NCBI GenBank assembly: GCA_031177985.1
Contig: JAPSJW010000005.1
Span: forward strand, 124,001 to 188,000
Length of the DNA: 64,000 nt
Source of the DNA: Microbacteriaceae bacterium
GTDB taxonomy: Bacteria; Actinomycetota; Actinomycetes; Actinomycetales; Microbacteriaceae
Reading direction: 5' to 3'
The notes beneath the pieces were generated by a model. It did not search any database. It had not been told where the DNA came from and saw nothing but the letters and a program-made list of their open reading frames with translations. Numbering within the stretch: the stretch's first letter is position 1; every line of letters starts with the position of its first letter. Below are positions 7,922-14,871 of this stretch, piece after piece. A program made the position numbers and the translations under genes.

Positions 7922-10900
7922 GGGGGAGCACCTCCCCGAAGACGTGGAGCACTCCGTCGTCCGTTCGCACGACCCGCGTGATGCGGTGCGTCACGTTGCG
8001 CATGACGAGCTCCCGCTCGCCCGGCTCGGCGTTCCCTCGTACGCCGTCGACGTAGACAGCGGGCGTGCCTGCCGGCACCGACAGGTGCATGATCGCCGGC
8101 TGGGTGCCGGCGGCGGCCGTGCCGAGCGATGTGCCGAAGAAACCCCTGTCGTTCAGGGTGTAGCCCGGGAGCTGCTCAGGGCGGAGCCCGAGCTCTTCGG
8201 TCCACCAGTCGGTGCCCGTCCCTCGCTCCACCACGACCCGCTCGGGGGTCGTCGACGTGCGGATGGCGGCGTCCGTCTCCGCCACGCGCTCCCGTACCCA
8301 GTCGTAGCCGCGGTCGTATCGCGCCATCTCGTTCCAGAGGCGGGGGCTCATCACCCAGCCGGCGATCGCGTCGCTCTGCTCGGGGGTCATCGATTCGACC
8401 GGCCAGTGCCGCGTGCCGTACTCGTGAGCCTCGGCGTCCGAGGCGAAGGTGCGCGCCCCAATCGAGATCTCGCGGAGGGCCACCTCGTACTGCTGCCTCG
8501 GATCGAGCGCCTCGAACTCCTCGTCCGAGAGGAGCTTGCGCGGCCCGTCCTCGTCGGTGGCCGGGCCGTCCGCGGAACCGGACGGCTCGGCGACGATGCC
8601 GTGGATGTCACGCGCGTCGTCCGAATCGGCTGCGATCTCGGCGGGGTGGGCATCGACGGAGGTGTCGACGGCGTCCGATGCGGCCGACTCCGCTTCGACC
8701 GAGTGCTCGGCATTCGACGGGAGCTCGTTCGAGCTCGTGGGAGCCTCCGGCGAACCGGAATCGTTGGAGGAAGCCGGGAGGCGGATCGGGTTGGTGGGCG
8801 CCTCGGACGCCGCGCCGACCGGGTCTGCGCCGTTCAGCGCGTCGGCGATCGACCGGTACGGGCCGTACGTCGGCTGGGATCCGCCGTCGCCGGCGCTGGC
8901 GGCCGGAGCGGCGGGCGCTGCCTGCCCGCCGACCGGAGGCGTTCCCGGGTCCGCGGCCCTCGGCGAGGAGGGCCCGTCGAGACCGGCCAGGCGATCCGCG
9001 ATGCTCGGACGGCCGCTGCCCGGCTCGGAGCCGGCGCCCGTGCGCGGCAGGGGAGCTCCGCCGTCATCCGGCACCGAGCCCCTGCGCACCGGTAGATCGG
9101 CCGGGTTGGCGTTCGTGGCTCCGAGCTGCACGTTCATGTGGATGTGCGGAAGCAGCGAGGGATCGATGTCGAGGGTGACGTTGCTCACCTCGGTGTCCAG
9201 GTCCCGCACGCGGTGCTGCCACTGCGATCCGATGGAGCGGTTCACGCCGCTGTCGCCGAGACCGTCGAAGCGGTCGGCGCGTCCTCCACCCACCTGGTCG
9301 GGCCCGTGAAGGATGTCCATCCCGGTGACGCCGTGTCCCTGCTGTGCGAGCAGGTCGCGCGCCGCCGCCTGCTCCGCCTGAGCCACTCGCCCGTGCTCGT
9401 CGTAGTAGTCGCGATTGTGCTGGTACTCGGCGATGCTGAGGTCGTTCAGGCCTTCCTGCTGCAGGCCGACCTGGCGGTCGAACTCCGCCATGTCGTGGTG
9501 GGGCTGGGTGCGGACGAAGTCAGGCACGGTGATCGGTTCGGCGAGGCTGTACGAACCGTCCTCGTTGCGCACGATCGGCGAGTCGGGCTGCGAGGCCAAC
9601 GCATCGAGCTGCTCGCGGATCTCCGGCGTCAGCTCGGGGATGTCGTAGCCGTTGTAGGTCGTGCCGGGGCCCTGGGAGCCGTCCGAGGCGTGAGACGGGG
9701 AGGTCGGCTGCGTCTGGTTGCCGCGGTCCCCCGCTGCGTCGGCGTCGGTGACGTCGGTGTCAGGCGCGTCGGTGTCAGGCGCGTCGGTGTCAGGCGACGT
9801 TCCGTTGCCGTCCGCCGCGTTGGGCGCGTCGACACCCGGTGCCGCCGGAACGGCGGGCGCCTGCGTGCTCGGTGCCTGCGCATCCGTCGTCGACGGGGTC
9901 ACCGCCGACATGTCGATCGAGGCATCCCAGTTGGTGGCGTGCGGCTCATTCGGCGGCCACGGCATCATCTCGCCCGTCTGGGCGTCGAGCGCGTGGACAT
10001 CGGTGCCGTCGAAGTAGGCGTTGAACCAGTGGCCGGTGCCCGTCGAGCGGTCGATGCCCACGACGCAGTGGGAGCCCGGACCCATCGCCCGCAGCGTGTC
10101 CGCGATCTGGTCGGGCGTCATGGGCGTCTGCGGCAGGCCGGTGCGCGCCTGCATCTCGGGCACGGTGAGGGTTCCGATGCCCGCCTCGGTGACCGGCGCA
10201 CCGTTCAGCACGTCGTTGAGGATCGACGACGTGTTGCCGCAGTTGTTGTTGTATTCGCTCGACGGGTCGCTCGCGTCGAAGTTGGGGTTGATCGCGTCGA
10301 GTGCTGCCTGGATCTCGTCGACTGTGAGCTGCGAGGGCGGATTGCCCTGGGGGCCGTCGGCGGGCGGCGTGGCCGGGTCCGTGGAGGACGAGTCGCCGGC
10401 GTCCGTGCCGTCGGTGGGCTCCGGAGCATCGGTGTCGGGAGACGTGGAATCCGGGGCAGTCGGGTCAGGGGCAGTCGAGTCGGGCGAACCGGCCTCGGGC
10501 GCAGCTGCGTCGGGCGAGGCCGGTGCAGCCGGCGCGGACGGCGTGCCACCGGTCGCGCCGGGGTGGAGGTTCGTGAGCTTCGGCCCCACGCCGATGCCGA
10601 CACCTGCTGCCGCCGCCGCAGCGACTCCGGCTGCGGTCTCCGGGTCGATCGCCGACGGGTCTGGGGAACCGGCCTCCGGCGCCCCGGTCTGCGGGGACCC
10701 GGCTTCCGGCGACGCAGGGGCATCCGCGGGCGGCAGGTCCACGTCGAGGGGCGTCGTGGTGTCGGGGGTGCTGATGTCGGGAACGAGGCCGTCGGGAGCC
10801 GACGGAGCCCCCGCATCCGGGGCAGTGGGCGCGGTCGCGTCGGGCGAGCCGACCGGCGGAGCATCCACCGACGGCGCATCGACCGCGGGCACGTCGACCG

Positions 10901-12842
10901 ATGGAGCATCGACGGACGGCGCGTTCGCCGAGGGCGCGTCCACCGAGGGCGCGTCCACCGAGGGCGCATCGACCGACGGCGCCGAGACGGTGGGCGCATC
11001 GACCGACGGGGCCGAGACCGAGGGCGCATCGACCGAGGGGGCACTCACGGACGGCACTCCGCCCGCGGGCGCGGCAGCCGAGGGCGCATCGACCGAGGGA
11101 GCCGAGACATCCACCGCCGGAGCCGAGGGCGCGCCCACCGACGGAGCGCTGACGTCGGGCACGGAGGGCGCGTCGACCGACGGCGCAGCCGTATCGAGCG
11201 GAGTGGACGGCACGTCGCCGCTCGGCACGTCGACCGGGCCGTTGCCGGAGTTCGGCGACGAGGGCGCGCCGCCCGCACCCGGCTGAGGCGCGTTCGAGCC
11301 GTCGACGTCGACGGGCGATGAGGGTCCGCCGGCGTTCGCCGGGCTCGGTGACCCGCCTGCGCCGGGCTGCGGACCGTTGTTGCTCACGTCGACCGGAGCG
11401 GGGGCGTTCCCGCTGCCCGCTGCGCCTGGCGCGCCGCCGCCAGGAGCGCCGCCACCCGGGCTCGGAGTGGTCGGGACGTTCGGGGCGTTCGGCGAGCTGG
11501 GCGCTGTGGGCGCGCCCGGTTCACTCGGGGCCCTGACCGGCCCGCTGTTGGCGAGCCCGGTCGTCGCGGGTGCGTTGCCGCCGCCTCCGCCGAGAGCGGG
11601 GCGCAGGCCCGCACCCACGAGGGTGCCGAGCACCATGGCCGAGATCGGGTTGAACGGCGTGCCGTTCATGCCCGACTCGACGCCCGACGAGGCGAGGCCG
11701 TCGACCGCGCCCTCCGTGCCGCCGGCGAACGCGTTGCGCGCGAGCGAGGGGTTCGATCCGGCGAGGCGGTTGCCGACGGGGCTCGACACCGAGCTGCCGA
11801 CGAAGCTCGACATGCCGGCGGTGAGCAGGCTCTGCTGCTGGTAGCCCTCCTCGTTGCGGCGGGCGAAGTTGACACCTGCCTGCACCGTGACGGTGGCGAC
11901 CGCGCTCTGGGCGCCTTCGCCGACGGCCTTGATGAGGCCGCGCAGCCAGGCCTTCTGCGCCTGGATGAACGTGCGGAGCCTCATGATAAGCGCCGCGATC
12001 TTCTGGATCCAGCGGGCGATCGTCGTCGCGGCCTTCGCCGCCATGGCGACGGCGCCGAGCCCTCCGGTGATGGCGCCGAGCACCGCGCCGAGCGCGATCT
12101 CGAGCATGATCTCGGCCACCATCTGGCCGATCATCCACATGAGCTCTTCGCGGGTGTCGTCGATGCCCTGCGCGAACTTCGTGCACGCCTGGCCCATCGC
12201 GTCCGCGTTGCCGGCGAGGTCGCCGAGCATCGTCTCGAGCTTCTCCTGGCAGGCGAGGATGTCGCCCTTCTGCGGGATGTCCATGCCCTGCAGCGCCGAG
12301 AAGGCGCCCGAGAGCGAGCTCTTGGCCGACAGCAGATCGCCGTTCAACGAGTCCCACACCCCTGCGGCGGAGCGGAGCTTGCCCGTGTCGCCGGTCGGGA
12401 TCGTGACGCCGATGGCCGCGAGGCCGTCCTCGATGACCTCCTGGAACTCGCCGAGCGCGCCGGGCAGCCCCGGCCCGAGGCACGAGGGGATGGAGGGCGC
12501 GCTGAAGTCGGACGGGCTGCCGGGCTGGAACTCGCTGCCGCCGGAGCCTTTGCCCGCACCTACGGCCTCGGCCTGCTTGTAGGCGCCTGCCGTGGAGACG
12601 ATCGCGGCGTCGAGTCCGCCGAGCACGGTCACGACCGAGCCGCTGCCGGTGAGCACCTTCGGGGCCTCGGCATCGTAGAACTCGGCGAAGTCCTCGGCGG
12701 AGTTGTCATCGCCTGCCATGCCCGAGCTCGAGGAGAGCGACGAGGCGGCGGAGCTGATGCCGTTGCGGAGCGAGGTGGCGATCGAGTGGAGCTGGTCCGC
12801 ATCCGTCACGAGGACGGCCGGGTCGACACGTAGCTGAACCAA
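7914..12842 (-). CDS. Giant type VII-linked polymorphic toxin with three toxin domains
   Basis: This is a 1642-residue predicted secreted effector. Residues 1 to about 340 form a WXG100/CpnT-like helical targeting region with a hydrophobic stretch (AEIMLEIALGAVLGAITGG). Residues about 420-830 are Pro/Ser/Ala/Asp linkers with many APSVD units. A papain-fold toxin-1 domain follows with Cys868 (NNCGN), His938 (GHWFNAY) and Asp953 (ALDAQTG), a glutamine-deamidase-type triad. After another linker comes an Ntox15/Toxin_43-like domain (about 1060-1210) with HNRD at 1142-1145, matching the HxxD motif of Tde1-type DNases. The C-terminal domain (about 1430-1642) is an ADP-ribosyltransferase with Arg1540 (VVVERG), Thr-Ser 1571-1572 and ExE at Glu1609/Glu1611. 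Translation starts at TTG 12842, three bases after the WXG100 gene. Three small genes in immunity position follow. Domain names are from motifs; secretion and targets are inferred. Confidence 0.88.
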   Translation of the reverse strand: MVQLRVDPAVLVTDADQLHSIATSLRNGISSAASSLSSSSGMAGDDNSAEDFAEFYDAEAPKVLTGSGSVVTVLGGLDAAIVSTAGAYKQAEAVGAGKGSGGSEFQPGSPSDFSAPSIPSCLGPGLPGALGEFQEVIEDGLAAIGVTIPTGDTGKLRSAAGVWDSLNGDLLSAKSSLSGAFSALQGMDIPQKGDILACQEKLETMLGDLAGNADAMGQACTKFAQGIDDTREELMWMIGQMVAEIMLEIALGAVLGAITGGLGAVAMAAKAATTIARWIQKIAALIMRLRTFIQAQKAWLRGLIKAVGEGAQSAVATVTVQAGVNFARRNEEGYQQQSLLTAGMSSFVGSSVSSPVGNRLAGSNPSLARNAFAGGTEGAVDGLASSGVESGMNGTPFNPISAMVLGTLVGAGLRPALGGGGGNAPATTGLANSGPVRAPSEPGAPTAPSSPNAPNVPTTPSPGGGAPGGGAPGAAGSGNAPAPVDVSNNGPQPGAGGSPSPANAGGPSSPVDVDGSNAPQPGAGGAPSSPNSGNGPVDVPSGDVPSTPLDTAAPSVDAPSVPDVSAPSVGAPSAPAVDVSAPSVDAPSAAAPAGGVPSVSAPSVDAPSVSAPSVDAPTVSAPSVDAPSVDAPSVDAPSANAPSVDAPSVDVPAVDAPSVDAPPVGSPDATAPTAPDAGAPSAPDGLVPDISTPDTTTPLDVDLPPADAPASPEAGSPQTGAPEAGSPDPSAIDPETAAGVAAAAAAGVGIGVGPKLTNLHPGATGGTPSAPAAPASPDAAAPEAGSPDSTAPDPTAPDSTSPDTDAPEPTDGTDAGDSSSTDPATPPADGPQGNPPSQLTVDEIQAALDAINPNFDASDPSSEYNNNCGNTSSILNDVLNGAPVTEAGIGTLTVPEMQARTGLPQTPMTPDQIADTLRAMGPGSHCVVGIDRSTGTGHWFNAYFDGTDVHALDAQTGEMMPWPPNEPHATNWDASIDMSAVTPSTTDAQAPSTQAPAVPAAPGVDAPNAADGNGTSPDTDAPDTDAPDTDVTDADAAGDRGNQTQPTSPSHASDGSQGPGTTYNGYDIPELTPEIREQLDALASQPDSPIVRNEDGSYSLAEPITVPDFVRTQPHHDMAEFDRQVGLQQEGLNDLSIAEYQHNRDYYDEHGRVAQAEQAAARDLLAQQGHGVTGMDILHGPDQVGGGRADRFDGLGDSGVNRSIGSQWQHRVRDLDTEVSNVTLDIDPSLLPHIHMNVQLGATNANPADLPVRRGSVPDDGGAPLPRTGAGSEPGSGRPSIADRLAGLDGPSSPRAADPGTPPVGGQAAPAAPAASAGDGGSQPTYGPYRSIADALNGADPVGAASEAPTNPIRLPASSNDSGSPEAPTSSNELPSNAEHSVEAESAASDAVDTSVDAHPAEIAADSDDARDIHGIVAEPSGSADGPATDEDGPRKLLSDEEFEALDPRQQYEVALREISIGARTFASDAEAHEYGTRHWPVESMTPEQSDAIAGWVMSPRLWNEMARYDRGYDWVRERVAETDAAIRTSTTPERVVVERGTGTDWWTEELGLRPEQLPGYTLNDRGFFGTSLGTAAAGTQPAIMHLSVPAGTPAVYVDGVRGNAEPGERELVMRNVTHRITRVVRTDDGVLHVFGEVLPHE
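9751..9795 (-). repeat. Three tandem 15-bp units inside the toxin gene
   Basis: Three consecutive units of GCGTCGGTGTCAGGC (the first differs at one base) lie at 9751-9765, 9766-9780 and 9781-9795. On the coding strand they give the peptide repeat DAPDT in the linker between the papain-fold and Ntox15-like domains. The unit length is a multiple of three, so copy-number changes would keep the frame. Confidence 0.9.
10860..11110 (-). repeat. Degenerate 15-bp tandem repeats encoding APSVD units in the toxin linker
   Basis: About sixteen imperfect 15-bp units of the type GGCGCATCGACCGAC lie in register and encode variants of APSVD, with Asn, Thr, Ala, Val and Pro substitutions. They sit in the linker upstream of the papain-fold domain (about residues 578-661). 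The region looks like a slippage- or recombination-prone spacer. It is not a CRISPR array, since the units are continuous, in frame and without spacers. Confidence 0.8.
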
Positions 12843-12845
12843 GCC

Positions 12846-13157
12846 CTACGCCCCCATTCCTGATCGGATCTGCTGCCAGCTCGTGTCGAGCGCCTCGACC
12901 GTGCCCTTGTAGGCGTCGTGCGAGGCCTCGGCCTGCTGCTGAAGCCCCTCGGTCTGCGCCCGCAGACCCTCGGCAGTGGTGGACCACAGCTCGAAGGCGG
13001 CGAGGAACTGCGTCATCGCCGGCCCCTGCCACTCCGCCGGGAGCATGTACGCGAATCCGCCGGCACCGTCGCGGAGCGCGGTGACGTAGGTCGTCAGCTC
13101 GGTGAGGGCCTCGTTGAGCGCGCGGAGCTGCTCGATGTCGGCCTGCTGCTCGCTCAT
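12846..13157 (-). CDS. WXG100-family protein (ESX-like), partner of the toxin
   Basis: This 103-residue helical-hairpin protein has the central WQG motif (AEWQGPAMTQF, about residues 41-52) of WXG100 secretion substrates. The two helices either side are rich in Ala, Gln and Leu. The length matches the family (about 100). The ATG at 13157 overlaps the stop of the preceding WXG100-like gene (ATGA), and the toxin TTG start follows three bases after its own TAG. It is therefore likely to pair with the toxin's WXG100-like N-terminus or with the adjacent Esx protein as a heterodimeric export signal. A clear YxxxD/E tail is not visible at its C-terminus (ending SWQQIRSGMGA), so the export tail may be on the partner. 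Confidence 0.88.
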   Translation of the reverse strand: MSEQQADIEQLRALNEALTELTTYVTALRDGAGGFAYMLPAEWQGPAMTQFLAAFELWSTTAEGLRAQTEGLQQQAEASHDAYKGTVEALDTSWQQIRSGMGA

Positions 13158-13675
13158 GCGGACGCCTCCTGGGATCCGAGCTCGAAGGCCTCGCCGCTGG
13201 CTGCCGCCGGGCGGGGCTCGGCTGCGCCGCCCTGCTGCCCGCCGCCGCGCCCCACGGCCGCGGCGAAGGCACCCGCGGACGCCCTCTGGCGGGACTCGAT
13301 CGAGTCTGCGCGGTCCTGTCCGATCTCCACGCTCTGGTAGACGAGCGACGTGTGATCGACCGCTCCCTGGTTCGCCTGCCTGCGGCTGATCATGCCGCCC
13401 TGCAGGCCGCTCTCGTTGGCGACGTACGACGCCTCCCCCGAGGTCAGCTGCGACGCGAGGGTCGTCAGCGCGGTGCGCACGAGGGTGGCCTGCTCCATCC
13501 AGGTCGACCAGTCCGTCTCGAACTTGTCGGCGTCCTCGCCCTTCCAGCTGGCGTTGACGATGCCCTTGACGGTGCCGTCAGCCGTGGCGACGTGCGCGTC
13601 GAAGACCGCGACGACCGTCTGCAGCTGCGCTGCGACCTCACCGAGCGAACTCGCCCGGACGCGGAACATGACCAT
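13154..13675 (-). CDS. WXG100-like protein with extended C-terminal tail (173 aa)
   Basis: The first 100 residues look like a WXG100 helical hairpin with WKG at about residues 44-46 (NASWKGEDADKF). A further 70 residues, Gln/Gly/Ala-rich (VGRGGGQQGGAAEPRPAAAS), are probably unstructured. Two ATGs are possible: 13675, with GGAGGGG seven bases upstream, and a second two codons in; the first is preferred. The gene is 80 bp downstream of the 97-residue Esx gene and overlaps the next WXG100 gene by ATGA. The tail makes it longer than normal WXG100 proteins. It may be a secreted partner or a chaperone-like hairpin for the toxin. Confidence 0.83.
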   Translation of the reverse strand: MVMFRVRASSLGEVAAQLQTVVAVFDAHVATADGTVKGIVNASWKGEDADKFETDWSTWMEQATLVRTALTTLASQLTSGEASYVANESGLQGGMISRRQANQGAVDHTSLVYQSVEIGQDRADSIESRQRASAGAFAAAVGRGGGQQGGAAEPRPAAASGEAFELGSQEASA

Positions 13676-13755
13676 GGGTACCCCTCCACTGCGCTGCCAC
13701 GGGTCGGGCGAGCGCTACCTAGGGAAGCGGATCGGGAGCGGATGAGCTCCGCGGC

Positions 13756-14049
13756 TCAGCCGCGGAAGGTGCTCGCGATCGACTCCTCGCTGTCCTCGTA
13801 GGAGAGGGCGGCCTGGTTGAGGAGGTCGCTGATGCCCGAGAGGCTCTCCTTCAGCTGGAGAGCGGCGGAGTCCCACTGGCTGTAGAGCTCGTTGAAGCTC
13901 TGCGACGCCGAGCCGCTCCAGTCGCCGTTCACGAGGCCGTCGACGAGCGACTTGAGGTTCTGCAGCTGCGACTCGATCGACTGCGAGCCGGACGAGAGCT
14001 GACCTGCGACGCCGGCGAGCGACTCGGATGTGACGCGGATCTCGGCCAT
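13756..14049 (-). CDS. WXG100-family type VII secretion target (EsxA/EsxB-like)
   Basis: This 97-residue protein has WSG at about 43-45 (VNGDWSGSASQSFNEL), the turn of the WXG100 hairpin, with two long amphipathic helices. It is the closest of the three to classical EsxA/EsxB in length and composition. The C-terminus has YEDSEE (about residues 83-88), consistent with a YxxxD/E-type secretion signal. The ATG at 14049 has a perfect GGAGG eight bases upstream, and a plausible promoter lies at 14104-14133. It heads the operon leading to the toxin, so it is probably made in excess and exported with it. Confidence 0.92.
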   Translation of the reverse strand: MAEIRVTSESLAGVAGQLSSGSQSIESQLQNLKSLVDGLVNGDWSGSASQSFNELYSQWDSAALQLKESLSGISDLLNQAALSYEDSEESIASTFRG

Positions 14050-14103
14050 GGTGAACCTCCAGAGAAGAAGAAGTGGGGAAGTCGGACCGGGCCGACGGAT
14101 TCG

Positions 14104-14133
14104 AGACTAGGCGATGCCGGTCGACGCGAGCAA
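14104..14133 (-). promoter_or_regulatory. Likely promoter of the WXG100-toxin-immunity operon
   Basis: On the minus strand TTGCTC (14133-14128) and TAGTCT (14109-14104) are separated by 18 bp. This would start transcription about 50 nt upstream of the EsxA/B-like gene, which has a GGAGG ribosome site. It lies in the only sizeable gap (159 bp) between the FHA gene and the Esx genes, so the effector operon can be expressed separately from eccC. It is a pattern match only. Confidence 0.5.
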
Positions 14134-14208
14134 TCTTTGGCGACGCATGCATGGAACGGAGGTTCTGCCACCCATCGGGGGGACGACCGCGCGACGCCGC
14201 TTCGCCGC

Positions 14209-14808
14209 TCAGAGGAAGGTGAGCTCCGCGGAGACGTCGCCGAGCCACAGCCGGTCGCCTGGCAGCACCTGAGCCGTGCGTCCCTCCCGCAGCGGGGTGC
14301 GCACTCCTCCCCGCTCGAGGCTCGAGCCGTTGCCTGAGCCGGCGTCGGTCACCGAGACGCCCGAGTCGTCGAAGCCGAGCAGCAGATGCACCCGCGAGAC
14401 GGAGCGCGACGTGTCATGCACCTCGACGGCCTGCGCCCCCGAGTTCTGCGCGGTCGACTGCGGTCGGCGTCCGATCACCGCGGGGCCGGAGACCGTCACC
14501 CGGTCGCCGGTCGAGAACGCGATCGTGAGGGCGGCGGGGCGGACGCTGACCTGCGTGGGCCGGGCAGACGGAGCCGGCTCGCTCTTGGGAGCACCAGGGG
14601 CCTCCCAGCGGCTGGGCAGGGGAACGGGAGCGGCGTCGGCTCCCGGCGCGGATGCCGTGGGAGGGGCGGGAGCCGCTGGCCGGGTCGGAGGAGGTGTGAG
14701 ACCCGACGGCACCGGCGGCACTCCGCCGCCGACGAGCTGCCCGCAGTTCAGGCAGAACATGCTGTTGGGGCGCAGGTCCGCGTCGCAGTAGGCGCAACGG
14801 GCAGACAT
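14209..14808 (-). CDS. FHA-domain protein with N-terminal zinc ribbon
   Basis: This 199-residue protein begins with a zinc ribbon, CAYC and CLNC at residues 5-8 and 19-22, followed by a Pro/Ala-rich linker (about 25-95). It ends with a forkhead-associated domain (about 100-199) that carries the expected conserved parts: GRR, SRVHLLL, and GSGNGSSLERGG near the phosphopeptide-binding face. FHA domains bind phosphothreonine, so this protein may link the secretion locus to Ser/Thr kinase signalling, as FHA proteins do for other actinobacterial and T6SS machines. The gene lies 63 bp downstream of eccC on the same strand, with a GGAGAG ribosome site before the ATG at 14808. The FHA call is strong; the phospho-partner is unknown. 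Confidence 0.9.
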   Translation of the reverse strand: MSARCAYCDADLRPNSMFCLNCGQLVGGGVPPVPSGLTPPPTRPAAPAPPTASAPGADAAPVPLPSRWEAPGAPKSEPAPSARPTQVSVRPAALTIAFSTGDRVTVSGPAVIGRRPQSTAQNSGAQAVEVHDTSRSVSRVHLLLGFDDSGVSVTDAGSGNGSSLERGGVRTPLREGRTAQVLPGDRLWLGDVSAELTFL

Positions 14809-14871
14809 CCGGGCTCTCTCCTCCTGGCCGCGTCGCGACCGGTTGCTGAGTCTACTTCCGCGAGGCGGCCG

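Noticed and set aside
10860-11110. Regular short repeats resembling a CRISPR array
   Set aside because: The repeats are contiguous 15-bp in-frame units encoding APSVD, with no spacers and no cas genes nearby.
13748-13766. Palindrome TCCGCGGCTCAGCCGCGGA at the end of the EsxA/B-like gene
   Set aside because: The loop would be a single base and there is no T-tract; it may be chance in GC-rich coding sequence.
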